Positions 35,570 through 48,597 of a stretch of DNA of 64,000 nucleotides are shown one piece after another. Position numbers and translations under genes: made by a program. The DNA is taken from the NCBI GenBank assembly GCA_024803745.1, contig JANJXV010000016.1, forward strand, positions 42,772,525 through 42,836,524, written 5' to 3'. The first letter of the stretch is position 1, and every line of letters begins with the position of its first letter. The notes under the pieces were generated by a model, which saw only the letters and a list, made by a program, of their open reading frames with translations, was not told where the DNA came from and searched no databases. The stretch comes from Megascapheus bottae (lineage: Eukaryota > Chordata > Mammalia > Rodentia > Geomyidae).

Positions 35570-35877
35570 ACAACAGCTGAGACATAAGAGCCTACTACAA
35601 TCCACTCAGGAGTCAGAGGAAGAGGACAGAGGCCAAGACCAGCACAGGCCTTGAATCGAGACCCAATTTCAACCAATAAAAAATCTAGGTGTGGTGGTAG
35701 CCATCCACATGTTAAGTACAAACAGGAGGATGGAAGTCCAGGCTGGCCGTGCATACATGAGAAACACTAGCGAAAATATAGAGCAAAAAGAGATAGATAC
35801 TTTACCACTTAAATCATTCCCCTAAATCATTCCCCTATCTGTCTAGCAAGTGCAAGGCACTGCATTCAAAATCTAGT
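35570..35877 (+). mobile_element. Old composite SINE
   Basis: It contains 7SL-like pieces ('aggtgtggtggtagccatcc', 'aggaggatggaagtccagg') followed by an ID-like end ('gtctagcaagtgcaaggcac', 'attcaaaatctagt'). A 13-base unit 'aaatcattcccct' is duplicated in tandem near 35809-35834. It is heavily diverged. Confidence 0.55.
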
Positions 35878-35981
35878 CATATATACATATACACATATAT
35901 ATACACATATATATATATTTAGTGGGGGCAGGGACTAGAGTTTGTATATATTTGTATGTATGTATATATATATATATATAA
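35878..35981. repeat. AT-rich microsatellite region
   Basis: (AT)n/(ATAC)n from 35878 to 35920 and (TG/TA)n from 35944 to 35981, separated by about 23 non-repetitive bases. It sits at the tail of the preceding SINE, a common place for microsatellite growth. Confidence 0.9.
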
Positions 35982-36119
35982 AACAGTATCCTGAATTATT
36001 TGAGATTTAATACAAATGAATCTACAGCGTGGTCAGTTTTTTGGACTGTAGTACTATTTATGTACTACTTACTAGAGTATTGAACTCAGAAAATGGGAAA
36101 ACACATAGCCACAGAGATT

Positions 36120-36815
36120 TGTATGAGAATATTCCTAAGAGACATACTTCACCATAGCCCAAACCACAAACAATCCATACATGCATCCATCAACCACAGA
36201 ACAATTAAACTGTGTGTCTGTGTACAGTGGAATGTGATGCAGTGACTGGAGGAAAAGAAGACACAACCCATTACTAATGCATGACACCACTCAAAGCAAG
36301 CTCACAGCCATCATTCTGAGCCAAGCCATACACGGACTGTGGGAATCCAGTCACAGGAAGTCCAGGATCTAGACAGCCTCACAAAGAGGCTTTGTGAGGC
36401 TGAAGATGGAAAGGTTCACAGTTCCAGGTGGAAAAGTCCATGAGAGAACCTGGACATGGTTGTATCTGCAACCCCAGGAACGCCAGGTGTGGACCCAGCC
36501 AGGAAATGAGACTGGGCCCTTAAAACAACAAGAAGTGAGGCTAGGGGTATGGCTCAATGATAGAGCACAAACCTGCAAGTACAGGGCCATGAGTTCAAAC
36601 TGGTACTGCCAAATAAACCAAAATCTCAACAGCAATTACCTCAGGATGGGGTACCTACTTGCTATAAAGGAACAGGAGGGAACTTTCTGGAATGGTGAGA
36701 ATGTTGTATATGTCTTATATGTTAATGGGACCATACCAAAAGTCCCCAAACTTATTCTTACCTTCCGGGCATTTCACTACATACGAATAATACTTTTAGT
36801 AAAAATTAAAATTGC
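36120..36815 (+). mobile_element. Ancient L1M-type remnant with nested ID SINE
   Basis: 'ttcaccatagcccaaacc', 'ccatacatgcatccatcaacc' and 'gtacagtggaatgtgatgca' follow the order found at the ORF2 end of old mammalian L1s. '3' UTR-like pieces 'gggaactttctggaatggtg' and 'agaatgttgtatatg' come later. It is strongly decayed and has no open frame. An ID-like SINE interrupts it. Confidence 0.55.
36535..36616 (+). mobile_element. ID-like SINE monomer
   Basis: 'aggggtatggctcaatgata' with 'gagcacaaacctgcaag' and the B-box-like 'gagttcaaact' make a tRNA-derived ID-type unit. It lies inside the older L1M remnant, so it is the later insertion. Confidence 0.7.
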
Positions 36816-38689
36816 AGTGGCTTGTTCTGTACTTTAGTGGTTAACTACTGATATTTAAGTGCCCCACAACTTAATATAAAATTTTTAAAAATCAGAAACT
36901 CACACATAATTAACCTTATTCATATTTATAAATTCTTTTCTCATTCTCCTAACTGCATAGGGGTTTTTTTTGTTCTAGCTGTCAGTCAGAGAAGCAGAAA
37001 ACCGTATTAACGTCAAATTTATGAGGAGGCTAAGTCTATATTAATATGGCTCATCAATTATTTATAGCTCACACAGTATATACAATGTATCTGTGTAAAA
37101 TTTCTCTTAATAAAATGATGCTATTAATCCACTATCAGGAGGACACGTCACTTGGATCGGGATCCATATTTCTTATCATTTACATGAAATTGTGAGTGGA
37201 CAGCCACACTGCCAGCATAGCAGACAGGAGTGCAATCAACAAAGCAGGCAACAGGACTGGCAAATGCATGCTGACTGTTCTGACTTCTCGCAGTTAGGCA
37301 CCCTGAGAATTCCCTCTCACGTCTAGATAGTTACATTTTTCCTCCCACATCTTCAGTTCTTCAGAATGTACAGTCTACATCAACCCAATCTATTCCCCTG
37401 ACAACCTGAATCTCTCGATCAGAGTGGACAGAGACCCCTCTCCACACACAGAAGGACTTCATACCTCACTCACCCAGCAGCCACACTCCTTTGCACATGT
37501 TACTGCTGGTAGGTCACAGGATTGGATTGCTTTCTACCTTTTAGTATTATTGCAACAGTCGTTGTGTATACTCAAGATAGTATGTTGATTCTTTAGATAT
37601 GGATCGTTCTCATAAAAATTGTTTTCCCATTCCTGTTCATGGTTTGAGACTGGTAAAAATTCTCAGCACTAAGAGATGACCACACTCTCTCAAGGCTTCC
37701 AGCAGCATGGCACTGTCTGCAGAGTGACCCCAGCCCCTTAGCATGCAGGCCTGAGAAAGGGGACCAGGAGCAGCACCCGTTCTGGCTGACATGCGAGGAC
37801 AGATGGGTGCCTGACACCTCAGAGCACCTTCAAGAGGACTTCAGATTGTGAATATGTACCTCTCACAACCTAGAATTGCCTCTCCTAGGACTGCAGGGTC
37901 ATTGTTGTGAAATGTGGTTATTGGGAAGGAGGAGTCTGCCTTCTGTCTGCGTGTTGAGAGAAACCTTAACATGCAGGCTTCATCCCATTCACTGAGTGTT
38001 TGCCTCTGGGACTCTCTGGAGCCTCCCCTCCCCACCTCATCCCTTTTCATTGTCCAAATTACCTCTGTGGAAATAATAGAGCTCACCTCTTTCCCCTCCT
38101 GTTCCAGTACTGGATGAAATATGGTTTTGTCCCATCAGCCAACAGCCAGCTATGTGCATCTGAGACCTTTCATATGTATATTTGGGCTGAGGATTTGGCT
38201 TTGGTAAAAGTTGGTGTTTTTCCTAATTAATTCTTCAGGATTCATCTGATACAAAACCTGAATTTCATCAGCCCAGAATTGTCAGACTTGTGGACTCTGT
38301 CCCCATGATTCCTCCCCAGAGTCTCCTGCTACTTCTGGGGATCCTCAGCCTGTCGCCCGAACAAGGCTCTTTGCTCTTTTCTCTGACACAGACCGAAGGA
38401 AGCCATGTTGTCAGCTGCTGGGCAGATTCTTCCATGGACATTCCACAATGGTTGTGGGAATGTGGATTAGACTTTTAAATAACTTGGCGTTTGCCTTCAG
38501 AGTTATGGCTATGATAAGGCTCTGGAGAGAAACTTACAAGGATCCAGTCAAAATCCCTGAGCTGTTCTGACCTGCCCTTCTTCATGGGTGACCTGGAGTA
38601 GCCTTTGTCCAGTACTGACTCGGTACTCCACCATTCCCACTCACGTGGTTCTGAACCACATTGTATGAAGAAGTGTCACTTCACACTGA
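36816..38689. other. Unannotated sequence
   Basis: About 1.9 kb, AT-rich at first, nothing recognised. Confidence 0.35.
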
Positions 38690-39028
38690 GCATGCTGGGA
38701 AAGGCACCTGTCCTACACTTGAGGAGCCATGTTTCCTACATGAATATACCCCACTTTCCTCCAACAAAAGACCTTCCCCCCCACACCCTTTCATCTCTCT
38801 CACCAAGCAGGAAACCAGCTGTGTTCGGTTACAGCATGAGGAAGACCGGCTAGGAAAGCTGCCTGCAGGGCCCTCTGTGCACCTGCAGGGCCCAGCGCTC
38901 CTGGAGCTCCTGGCGGAACTTCCTCAAGGCTGAAGCTGCACGTCTTACAAAGCCCCACACCCAAATACATCTCTTCTCGTTTAAATTGTTTCCCTCGTGC
39001 ATTCGTCAAAGTAGCAACAGACTAAAAA
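38690..39028 (+). mobile_element. MaLR-type (MLT/MST-like) LTR remnant
   Basis: The 3' portion reads like the end of a mammalian MaLR LTR: a decayed 'aaatacatctcttctcg' polyadenylation region, then 'taaattgtttccctcgtgc', then 'aaagtagcaacagactaa', equivalent to the usual 'atagcaac..gactaa' end. The upstream limit is a guess; no second LTR or internal region was seen, so it would be a solo LTR fragment. Confidence 0.45.
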
Positions 39029-41914
39029 GTCATGGTCGAGTGAATCAATGCTAATTTCCTGACTTGGATTCTTATATAATATAGAAAACTTACTCTGAAA
39101 ATCTCAGGAGTAATAGGGAATCATGTATCCTATCTCAATTTCACTGTGATAGCTGCGAATATACCTAAAATGTTAAAATAATGAAGAGAGGAAGTAAGGG
39201 AGAATGCAGTCATAAAATTTAACACATGTCCTAGAAATTAAGAATGGTGAGAAAGGAGAGATGGGGTGCATGATGGATGAGGTGACAGTGATGAAGAGGC
39301 ACTGCAATCAGAAACTGATTTGTTGAATAACTATTCTGAAATAATTAAATAAACCACAAAAAATAACATGAAATAAACTAGAGTATGTCATATTGCTTTT
39401 CAAAAATATGCTAACTGCTTTCAAAGTATAATTTTTACAGGATTTTATTATCTATCCTTTTTCTTCTATCTTCCCAGGATTATCTGTGTGTTCTTACCTA
39501 TGGATTTTTCTCAGTTCTTCAATCTTCTTAAAAATTGAAGCAAAATCTCTGAGTAAGATCTCAAGATTTTTTTCCTCCACAAAGAAATAAACATTTCTGA
39601 CTGCCAAGAAAAATTCTCTATGCAGATAATATTCTGAAGCTAATTTATGTCAAGGTTAATTAAAAGGTATTTGCAAAGCAGTATCCCTATATTTTCGATG
39701 TAGACTTCTACTGATACTCTTTTTCACTTAAACAAGTGGAATTTTGTCTTTATTAGGAACCCAGGGAGACAGGCAGAAAGTTAAACATCTTCTCAATTAT
39801 AATGAAGATCAGAGCCATAGCATGATCAGCCTGTAAATTCCATTCCATTAATACTAAAACAGGTGAATTTACCTCCTTCTTCCCAGACATCTAGAAATCC
39901 TCTGCACTGAATTTCTATTATATAGACTCCACATAAATATTCTCCAAAACTAAAAATAAAGAAGACCAGTACAGGCTACTACTTTTCATCTCGTGTAGAA
40001 GTCCCTCTGCATGGTTCTTGAGCGAAGGCTGTTCCTGCTAGCTAACAATTGTGGGTGTGCATGTTGAAACATTTCACCCCTTCAATGGGCATCCCAGGTG
40101 GATGGCATGATACAGCTTGCTCTGTGTGGCATGTGAGAGCACTGGAAAGGCATTCTAAATGAGCGCCTGTCAGGATGGTGACTCATGGGCTGGCAAATCC
40201 ACCGCCCTTGCTCCCTTCCTTTCTTATCTCCTGATTGTTTCACCCTTGACTACATCAGGACCAAGCTTATCCAGGACCAAGGAAGCCAATTGCTTTACCC
40301 TCCCACATTTAAAACTTGTGTTTGGAAGGTGAATTCAAATAAACTATTTTCTCAATATGGGACATAAAACAACCCAAAAGATAAGAATGAGCATTGTAAC
40401 CTTTGAAGAAAAATAGTCTAACTTCATTTCATGGTATAAAAGTCATAAAATAAAATATCTCCATATTACTAATTGCCAAAAACTATCACTTAATATATCA
40501 ATGTGCTGTTTGTTTTGATGGCTAGTTTTTTAGGTAGCTATACAAGATGTGGTGGATATCTTCTGCATGTCAAAAACTCCAGTAAGAAGTGGAGAAATCA
40601 AGCAGATAAAGCGGAACTGTCTCTGTGGACCTTCTAGACCATCCATACCCGAAAATAAGCCCAGCCCAGCTCAGCACAGCCTGCCGCCAGCAACCTGGCA
40701 TGGCAACCCTGCATGGCAGACTCTGGGACCATGCAGCAGCTGTGTAGAACAGCGATAGAGCAGGATGGAGGCCATGGGCACAGCCTTCGACCAGCACAGC
40801 ATAGGTACTACACAGTGGCCCGGCAGTGTGGGTCAGGATGGCAGGGGACAAGAGAGACAAAGGTCAGTGTGGTGGCAGCACGACCTGGTGGCAGTGTGGC
40901 ATGGGGGCAGCTCAGGCCCCTCGAGGGAGCGAGCATGCTCCAGTCAAGTGGATAGGGGCGCACTCAGGAGGAGGACCCTGCCATGGCAGGGAGCATGGTG
41001 CCAGCACAGCACGAGGACGTGGGTGGCCGCAGACATGTGGGGCTGGAGCAATGTGGGGGTGGGGTGCCACACGGAAAGCCAGCATGCACACACCAGGGAA
41101 GATGGGGCTGAATCAAATCCTTCTCCACAGCACTGTGCACAGAGCACTGCCCACGCCCAGCTTCACCCTCGGCACCAAGAGACGAGGGTGGTAATGCATG
41201 TCTGAGACTTTCTGCCTGGACAGCACAATAACGGACTTATGGGGAATGCATAAATGTACACATTGCTTTGGTAGTCAAGGTCATTGGTTAGCATTCAGCA
41301 CAGGAAATACTTTCACTCTCTTACACTGGGATACCTACTTCAGAACACCATGACCTAACCTAACCCATTGCTTTGGATGTTGGCTGGTACTGAGTTGAAT
41401 GACTATTCAGCCACGGTGCCCAGGCCTGGCATATTAGCTATGACTACTTGTCTACTTTTCATTCATCTTAATCTCCTATTCTAATAGCTTGGCTGAAATA
41501 ATGCCAATTTATTCTAAGCTGCCCCAAATCTTTTTGTGGAATCAAATGAAATATAAATAAATATAATAGAATTCATGAAAGAAAAGATAAATCTGTAATC
41601 TAAGATATACTTGTTTCTATAATTTGAAATGAGGCAAAGAAAATTCTCTTATTTTAAAAGTAGTGCTTTGCATACCTCAGAAAAAGATGCATCCCAAGAC
41701 GGCTGACTGCTGGCTGCATTGTCACCTCTCTTTCTGTACTCAGGCTTCATCCTCCTCAGACCCCTTCAAGACCCTCCATCCCCACAGCCAGCTCAACTGC
41801 ATGGCTTTTTCCTGCTCACCTGCAGACAGTGGTGTTTCTCCACATGCAGCAGTGATCACCTAGTTAAGACATAATTGGATCATAGTATCATCCTCTGGTA
41901 ATGCTGTACTATGA
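39029..41914. other. Unannotated sequence with a GC-rich patch
   Basis: AT-rich with nothing recognised to about 40.6 kb. It is followed by a GC-rich patch with imperfect repeats at 40650-41060 and then AT-rich sequence again. The overlapping 146- and 122-codon frames at 40765-41205 come from that patch. Confidence 0.35.
40650..41060. repeat. GC-rich degenerate repeat patch
   Basis: Short motifs recur irregularly: 'ggcagtgtgg' at least twice, 'ccagcacagca' at least twice and 'catggcag' at least three times. The patch is sharply GC-richer than both flanks. It could be a decayed minisatellite or part of an old LTR; I cannot tell which. Confidence 0.35.
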
Positions 41915-42622
41915 ACATCTAAACTTCCCATTGTTTCCAGGTATAAATAGAGTAAAAATGATGCCTCTTGCTGGAATCTGCCAGGTCCTCAGTAGAGACC
42001 AACCACCAGGCTTCTAAATCCACGCCTCAAACCCACTCCCTCCTCGCTTGCTCTCCCACCAGCTTCCCCTTCACTCTTGTTCTCTCTTGCTCTGGTAAGT
42101 GCCTTTCCACTGGACACTGGGGTTGGAATATTCTCCTGTGAGCTCATCTTGTCTTGTCTCATCATTGGGATCCCCTCTCAGATGCTATCTATTCAGAGAG
42201 GCCTTCACTGAACCCCTCAACCCCCTCCAATCACTGCCCAGTGCTTCATTTGACATCTCCCCACATCCCCAGGCATCTAGAGTCGAAACTCTAGAAGGGA
42301 GGCTGACTCATACGAAGGCTGGCAGCTGATGGAAATTGTCTGGATTTGAGAGGCGGGTGGCAGCCTGTCTCCAGCTCCCAGAGTGCTGAGGCAAGAGTGC
42401 AGGGATCCTCATCTCACTGTTTCTCCAACAGCTCTTTGAAAGGAGCTCCTTAAGTTGGCCAGAGTTCCAATCAGTGTGATTTGTCACTGCAAACTGGTTC
42501 ATACCTAACTATCTGAAATTATCTTATTTGTACAATGATTTATACCTTTACCCTCAAAACATTGCCTTATATATGCTCTCAATACATAGTAAATTCTGAA
42601 TAAATACTGATTGACTGAATAA
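41915..42622 (+). mobile_element. L2 LINE remnant
   Basis: L2 3' landmarks appear in order: 'ttcccattgtttccaggta', then a decayed middle, 'cagagaggccttcactgaac', and the end 'caatacatagtaaattctga' with 'ataaatactgattgactgaa'. L2 is an ancient mammalian LINE. Divergence is high and nothing is coding. Confidence 0.65.
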
Positions 42623-45600
42623 AGGTAAGTCATCTATAAACAGATATACCTTGTATTTTATGTGATCTCTGAGAGCCCCTAAGATATTTGCGTAGGTCTT
42701 TTTAAAGACACCAATTTATGTTTAAGTTCTGAAGAAAGCATGTTAAAAAGCTTTTGAAGGGATCTTTAGATGGTAAGGAAAGTGATGCCAAAACTAAAAG
42801 CTATATGTGTCTGATTCATCTATTTGAATGCAGGCCAGGAGTATCTCAAGTGAACTCTAAATCTGGAGCCTCAAAGTTACCTAACACTGCACCAGTACAA
42901 CCAGTCAACAATCGTGTTCTCCTATTATGCTCCGCGAGGTCTCCAGGCCAAGACAGTTTGCAAGTCCAGGCCTAGAACAGCTGTGACGCTCCCTTATAGC
43001 CATGGCCACAAAAGGCATCCCACGAGTGGCATTCCTGCACTTCCTGGTGAGACATGTCAGGACTGGACAGAGGGTGAGTTTCTCAGCTGTCTCAGCACAT
43101 GAACATCTGCAGCCTTTCCCAGGCATTTCCAGCGCTGTTCAGATCTATGCTCTCCCAGAGGCGGAGACTAGAAATGCACCTTCAGGTCAGAGAAGACACA
43201 TTTCATGTGTGGATTAGGAAATGAGAAAGGAAACCCACATTGAGACTCAGGGCTTCCTGATCAGAAACAGCATTCAGCTCTTTCACTAGAGTCACAAAGA
43301 ACCAATCAACTTAACACAAAGCCAGGCAGAGACCAGCACTCCAGGAAAAGCCCTGTGAGGAAGTGAAAGAACCAGGACTTCTCAACCTCTCCCCACCTGG
43401 CGCAGCCTGAGGAGGGTTGTTCTTCAGATTTCTCTTGTCCTAGAGTCCTTTGAAAAGACGTGGTGAATGCTGTAGGCCATTTCCTGTGAAGAGTTTGCAT
43501 CTAAAAACCGTGTTTCCCATGTCACGGTGCCTTCACAGCACATCTGAAGTGCATTCCTGACGACTCCGGAAGTCCACAAGCTCCTTCAGATCCTGCTAGT
43601 CTGGGTCTGGTGACACACAGGCCCACCGCTGGCCTGGAGGAGTGGTATGGACACGAAGCAGCAAGGCCTGAGATTTGTCAGCTGGTCTCCTAAGGCGCAG
43701 GCAAGCTGCAGGAGGAAAGGCATGGAAGAGTCTTTCACTGTAGCAGAGATGAGGGATGCCAGAAAGTAGCCCGCTCTGAGTTTCGGGTCCTGGAGTGACA
43801 TGACTCATGAGGCTGAAGCACTCAAGGACTTCCAGTTTCTAGAGGGCACTGGAACAGAGCCCATGTTGCTGGCAGGCCCTCACAGCCCAGGACGCTGCCT
43901 TCCCCATGCATCCTCCAGAACAAAACATTCGATGGCCACCCAGAGAAGAATCCTACAGCAGGAAAGACAAATGCAGCCTGGCGCCTGGAAAGCAAAGTAG
44001 CAAGCATCTAGCAACGAGACATCCGACATCATCTGGTCCTGATCATCCTTCACGTCCACTGTGATCTAAGAGGATCTGTTGTTCAACTGAGTAACATGGC
44101 TGCTGAAATGGATGATCCCGAGATCCCATCCTGCCCCAAAATGTCATCTGCAAGCCTCATCAAAATGTTCCCTTGTCAAGCCATCATCAAACTGATATGA
44201 GATGAGTTCTCTAGGGGAAAAAAGTCGTTGAAGTCTCTTACCCTTTTAGGAAAAAAATTTATATATATATATATAATTTCCAAAAATAAGGTGTTCCCTT
44301 AAATAGTTATCTGGCTGTCTTAGTGAGTAGCTGAAATTGTCACTTGAGAATGTAAAAGAGTCAGTCAAGAAGCTTCAAAAATACCCCAAGCCCTCACCTC
44401 CCACCCCCTTTGGCAAAGCACTCCTTGTAAGGTGAACCCAGGAAACATGGTCCCTCTGCTTTGGTGGGGCGATCATTGCAGAACCTCTGCCCCAGCTGTG
44501 CTAGTGTGAATGAAGAGATGCCAGCCACGTAACCACAAACACAGCTCACCTCAGAAACCACCTTCAACCGAAACACGAAACTCCCAAGTTGTTGGTGGGA
44601 GCTAATTCAAGCTGCACTCTGACAAACTCTCTCCAGAAGCCACCAGCACCAGCCCTGCCCTGTGGAATGACTCCCCGTCTCAGAGAAGACCCCCTAAAAG
44701 GAGTCATGTGGATTCCTTATCCCCTGAACAGCCACAGTGCAAGGACGGGGGATAACAGAGCAACTCCTACAGCAGAGTGACGCTGAGTTAATAAAGGCTG
44801 CCTCAGGGCAGACACCTGAGGACAGGGCATCCACGAGTGATTGCAATGTGTCTTGGTTCCGCACTTTTCTTCTTTAATTGCCAGTGTTCATTTCAGACCA
44901 AGAGACTTCTTCCAGTGATTTCATCTCAGAGATGCAATCTCCCTCACCTCCCCAAACCCCAGGGGAAGCAGAGCCCCTCTTGTGATTGCTGTCTCAATTC
45001 CTAGGAAGGGGTCCTAGAAGCTGTCTGCTCCTAAATATCACCCATAGCAGAATGCTGAGGAGTTTCCCATTAAAAGAGCTATACTTACATTTCCATATAT
45101 ATCTAATCACAATGGAACAAAACAGGAACTTACAGAAGTAGAGGATCTGGTGTCATTCGTCAAGGTTGGACGGATGAGCTGTGATGGGATGGGGTAGAAA
45201 GGAGGTCAGGAGATCTCTGCCTGTCAACCTCATCCTGGCCTGCGATGTCTATGCAGAGGAGACTGTTGTTGTACCACAGACCAAGACACAAACCAGGCAT
45301 CCCCTCCTGCGCTGGTAACCTCCCCGCCCCTCGCCAAGCCCCAGCCTTGTTCTGAGAGGTGACAGATTCAGCTGGGCAGTGTCTAGAAGCAGCACAGTGC
45401 CGCTTTATTTGGGTGGAAGGATTCAGAAGCTGAAGGTATGAGAAACAATGGAAAGAATCTGTTTCCCCTCCTCTAAGAAGGGAAATACGGCCATTGTTCA
45501 CCCCAAGGTCTTAAGAGGAGTCGTGAGTCATGAAGGCTGGTTGACCAGGACACCTGCAACGGGCCAAGGCTGGCCTCCTGAGCCAGCACGCAGAACTTGG

Positions 45601-47111
45601 ACAGGGACTTCCACACAGATGTTCACTCACTTCACTGCCACTCCCCAGAGGGCAGCCTGGGAGAACAGAAAGAAATACCACCTCAAGTACGGCCACCTCC
45701 CTGCCCTTGACTAAAGGACCGAGCACACGACCTTGGCTTATGCCGTGTTTCTTGGGCTTCCCTTGCATGCACATCGTGGTCAGTCTCCACACTGGCCAGC
45801 GGAGATTGTAAAGCACCAGTCTATCTCAAGTCTTCCACCTGCTCTTACCCTCACTCCTCTCACCCTCTCTCCGGAAGTGGGATCTCAGAAAGGACCTGAC
45901 AAAATCTGCCCACAGATGCTACAGTGGTGGCAGGTGAGCGCTGCCCCACCAGTGGAGGCCTTCGTGTCTTCAGACCCAGTGTCCCCTAATGCTAGCACAG
46001 AGTTCTTTGAACCGTGTTGTTTCAGCACTACTGCAACCATCTCACAGAGCACTTATCCCCTGCCAGCAGTTGCACCAAGGTTCGCTCCATGAATCTTTAT
46101 CCCCACTCACATAAAATTCCACTTACATCGCCTCATTACAGGGCTGTAACCAAGACCACCGACAGACTGGGCTGTTCCCTCAGTGAGTGAGTCTATCAGC
46201 CATGGATAGCAGTCGAGCACCCACTCTCAGAGGTAAATTCAGGCAGACACAGTTCTTCACGAGTGGAGGGGATCCACGAAAGTTTATCCCCACACGAGTG
46301 AGGGCTCAGAGGGCCCCTAAGTTCTGCGAGTGAAACCTGTTCCAGACAGTGGAAAACATCCAAATAACATATGTGTCTTTCTTCTAAGAGCAATTAAGAG
46401 GAAGCAAAACAAGTTGGAAAGCAGAGGCTCACACGTAGAGGTACTTTATTCAGACTTCCTCCTCTTTAAAGATCATAAAAGGAAGTAAATTCTGAACTAA
46501 GCAGAATCAACACCGGGAGTCTTTCAGGCTTTATTTTGTTCTAGATTAGCAAAGATTAAATCATGCAGTGATTCATTTTAAAATACCATGATTTCAGCAC
46601 TGCATATGTTTAAAACATTAGTTTTTTTTTCCTTCAACCTAAAACAAAGAACATAATGCCATCATCTTTTCTACAATAGTGCTTAGATTTTTCCAATCTC
46701 CTCCACAGCTGAGCAAGGGTTTTCTGTCTAAGACACAACTCCTGCATCTGCAAAGCAAGTGAATTTATTCTTTAACTCTACTGAAGGAGGAAGTACATGA
46801 TCTGGCAAACTAAAAACCTCCCATGGATTAAGCAAGAGTTGTCCGAGGATCACCCGCATATACAAAAACAAGAGTTTTAAGATAAAATCAAGAGCAAAAC
46901 CATGGGTGCTTGGCACAGCTCTCGCCTTCTCCCTCCCTCCCACTCCTGCTTGGCCTAAGAGGAGGCTGTGGGAGGAAAGTGGCAGGGCTGGCACCTGCCC
47001 AGGGCAGTCCTTCCTCAGATGCCTTCCAGGAGGATTTCAATCCATTCCTGGTGCTACTGACAGTTCTTGGCTTTTTTTTTTCCTAGTCATTGTTGTCTTC
47101 CTGTTTGTTGG
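42623..47111. other. Unannotated sequence
   Basis: About 4.5 kb with no recognised gene or interspersed repeat. Frames up to 119 codons (45733-46092) overlap antisense frames and have no recognisable domain. A short (AT)n run is listed separately. Confidence 0.35.
44259..44276. repeat. Short (AT)n run
   Basis: About eight AT units following an A-run. Confidence 0.9.
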
Positions 47112-47393
47112 TTTCTTTATTTTATTTATAACTTTGGCAGTATATTAGCTTAATTCGGAGCACTCTACCATTTGGCCTTCTAACTTTTGTTATTTTTTAA
47201 TAGGGACTCATATTTATGCCTGGTCTGGAAGACACTTATGTCCCTATTTTTACTAGCCATGTATCTTAGAGGATGGGCATATTACCGCCACGCCCAGATT
47301 TTCCTTGGTTGAAATGGGGTATCATGCATTTTCTTTTTTTTTTAAATTTTAATCTCAAGTAACTAGGGTTACAGGTTTGAGCCATCTCACTTC
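47112..47393 (-). mobile_element. Old composite SINE, minus strand
   Basis: On the minus strand, 7SL-like motifs ('agttacttgagatt'-type sequence, 'gggcgtggcggtaatatgcc') come first. The ID-like end follows ('ggtagagtgctccgaatta', 'actgccaaagtt'), then a T-rich stretch on the plus strand. It is decayed. Confidence 0.55.
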
Positions 47394-47404
47394 AATCTAT
47401 TATC

Positions 47405-47748
47405 ACTTTTTAAATAAAATTTTATTATCTTTCAGTTGTTCGATGCTAAATTGAACAACTAGTTGTTCTTTGTTAAATGTACCATTTAACAATGCGCTTT
47501 CTGAATACAATTCAGCATCACCTTTTTCAACATTCTTACCCATCCCTCCGTTTTCCACCCTATCCTTCACTCTTCTTAGTTCTGTAGGATGGAAACTGAA
47601 TTATTGACTGCATTCTCCCCCTATCCCTTCCTCATTTATGTTACTACTATTTTAATTGATTCCTTAATAACAGGCATTTGTATCAAATATGAGTATCTCT
47701 TATACCATACGATCTCATTGAGCTCAAATTAGACAGTTTTCTCATATA
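47405..47748 (-). mobile_element. Possible old L1 3' UTR, minus strand
   Basis: On the minus strand this reads as purine-rich sequence ('gaggaagggatagggggag', 'ggtggaaaacggagggatgg') followed by 'aagaatgttgaaaaaggtg'. It ends with 'taataaaattttatttaaa'. The plan is that of a rodent L1 3' end of another subfamily. Tentative. Confidence 0.4.
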
Positions 47749-47749
47749 G

Positions 47750-48005
47750 CCTTTTCTTTTTTATGATTTTTCTTTTATTGTCTGGGTAATGTATAAAGGG
47801 GTTACAGTTACATTCATCAGGTAGTGGGTGTATTACTTCTCTCACATTGATACCCCTTCTCATGTTCTTGTTCCCGTTTCCCTCTCCCAACCCCCTCCCA
47901 ATCATCTTGTTTTCCCCCTTCCCTTCCCTACTTCAAATAAACAAGCAAACATATATACAATATACTGGGTAACAAAGTCAGATATACTACTGACACTTCT
48001 AAACC
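47750..48005 (-). mobile_element. L1 3' UTR fragment, minus strand
   Basis: The reverse complement contains 'agtatatctgactttgttac', the purine block 'gggaagggaagggggaaaac' and the terminal 'gtaaccccttta' with 'tacattacccagacaataaa'. It matches the 3' UTR variant of the older L1 at 15.7-15.9 kb. No coding part remains. Confidence 0.75.
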
Positions 48006-48045
48006 CAGGCTCTCAACAAATGGGAATAGAATTGAATGTTTTTCT

Positions 48046-48139
48046 CATATGGATGAGGTGGTGTCTCACCAGCCTAGCAAGCTTCACGCCCTGGTTCAAA
48101 CCACAATAGCTTAACATTTCAAAAAATAATAATAAAATT
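48046..48139 (+). mobile_element. ID-like SINE monomer
   Basis: 'accagcctagcaagcttcac' with 'gccctggttcaaaccacaa' has the ID plan with a recognisable B-box-like 'ggttcaaacc', and it ends in an 'aaaaaataataataaaa' tail. Confidence 0.55.
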
Positions 48140-48550
48140 TTTTGTTTCTTACTGTTTGTGTGACTCTCACTTTTTCTCTCCTTTTGCCACTGCTTCTTCT
48201 TGATGAAAGGCGCCCAAAAGAGTGGGACAGCCAGACTCATTTCTCTGTCATCTCTTCACCCAGCTGCTCCTTCTTTCAGGCTGATGGAAAGTGCAGGTTC
48301 ATTCATCTTGATCTTCCTTGATCTTCCTCCTCCCTGCCCCTGGGCTTTTCTGTTGTCAGCAACCCTAGGCCTCCTTTCAGCACTTAACCTTAACCAAAGA
48401 CAGGAGCAAGCAGAAGATCTGACCCATCAAACGGCACTTACGAAACGACATTTCCTCCTACAATCTGCAAATGTCTACAGGTGAGGAAGAGACATTTTTG
48501 GCACTAGGTACTTAGATGAACAGAATCCTGTACACACACGTACACACACA

Positions 48551-48597
<47 letters not shown>

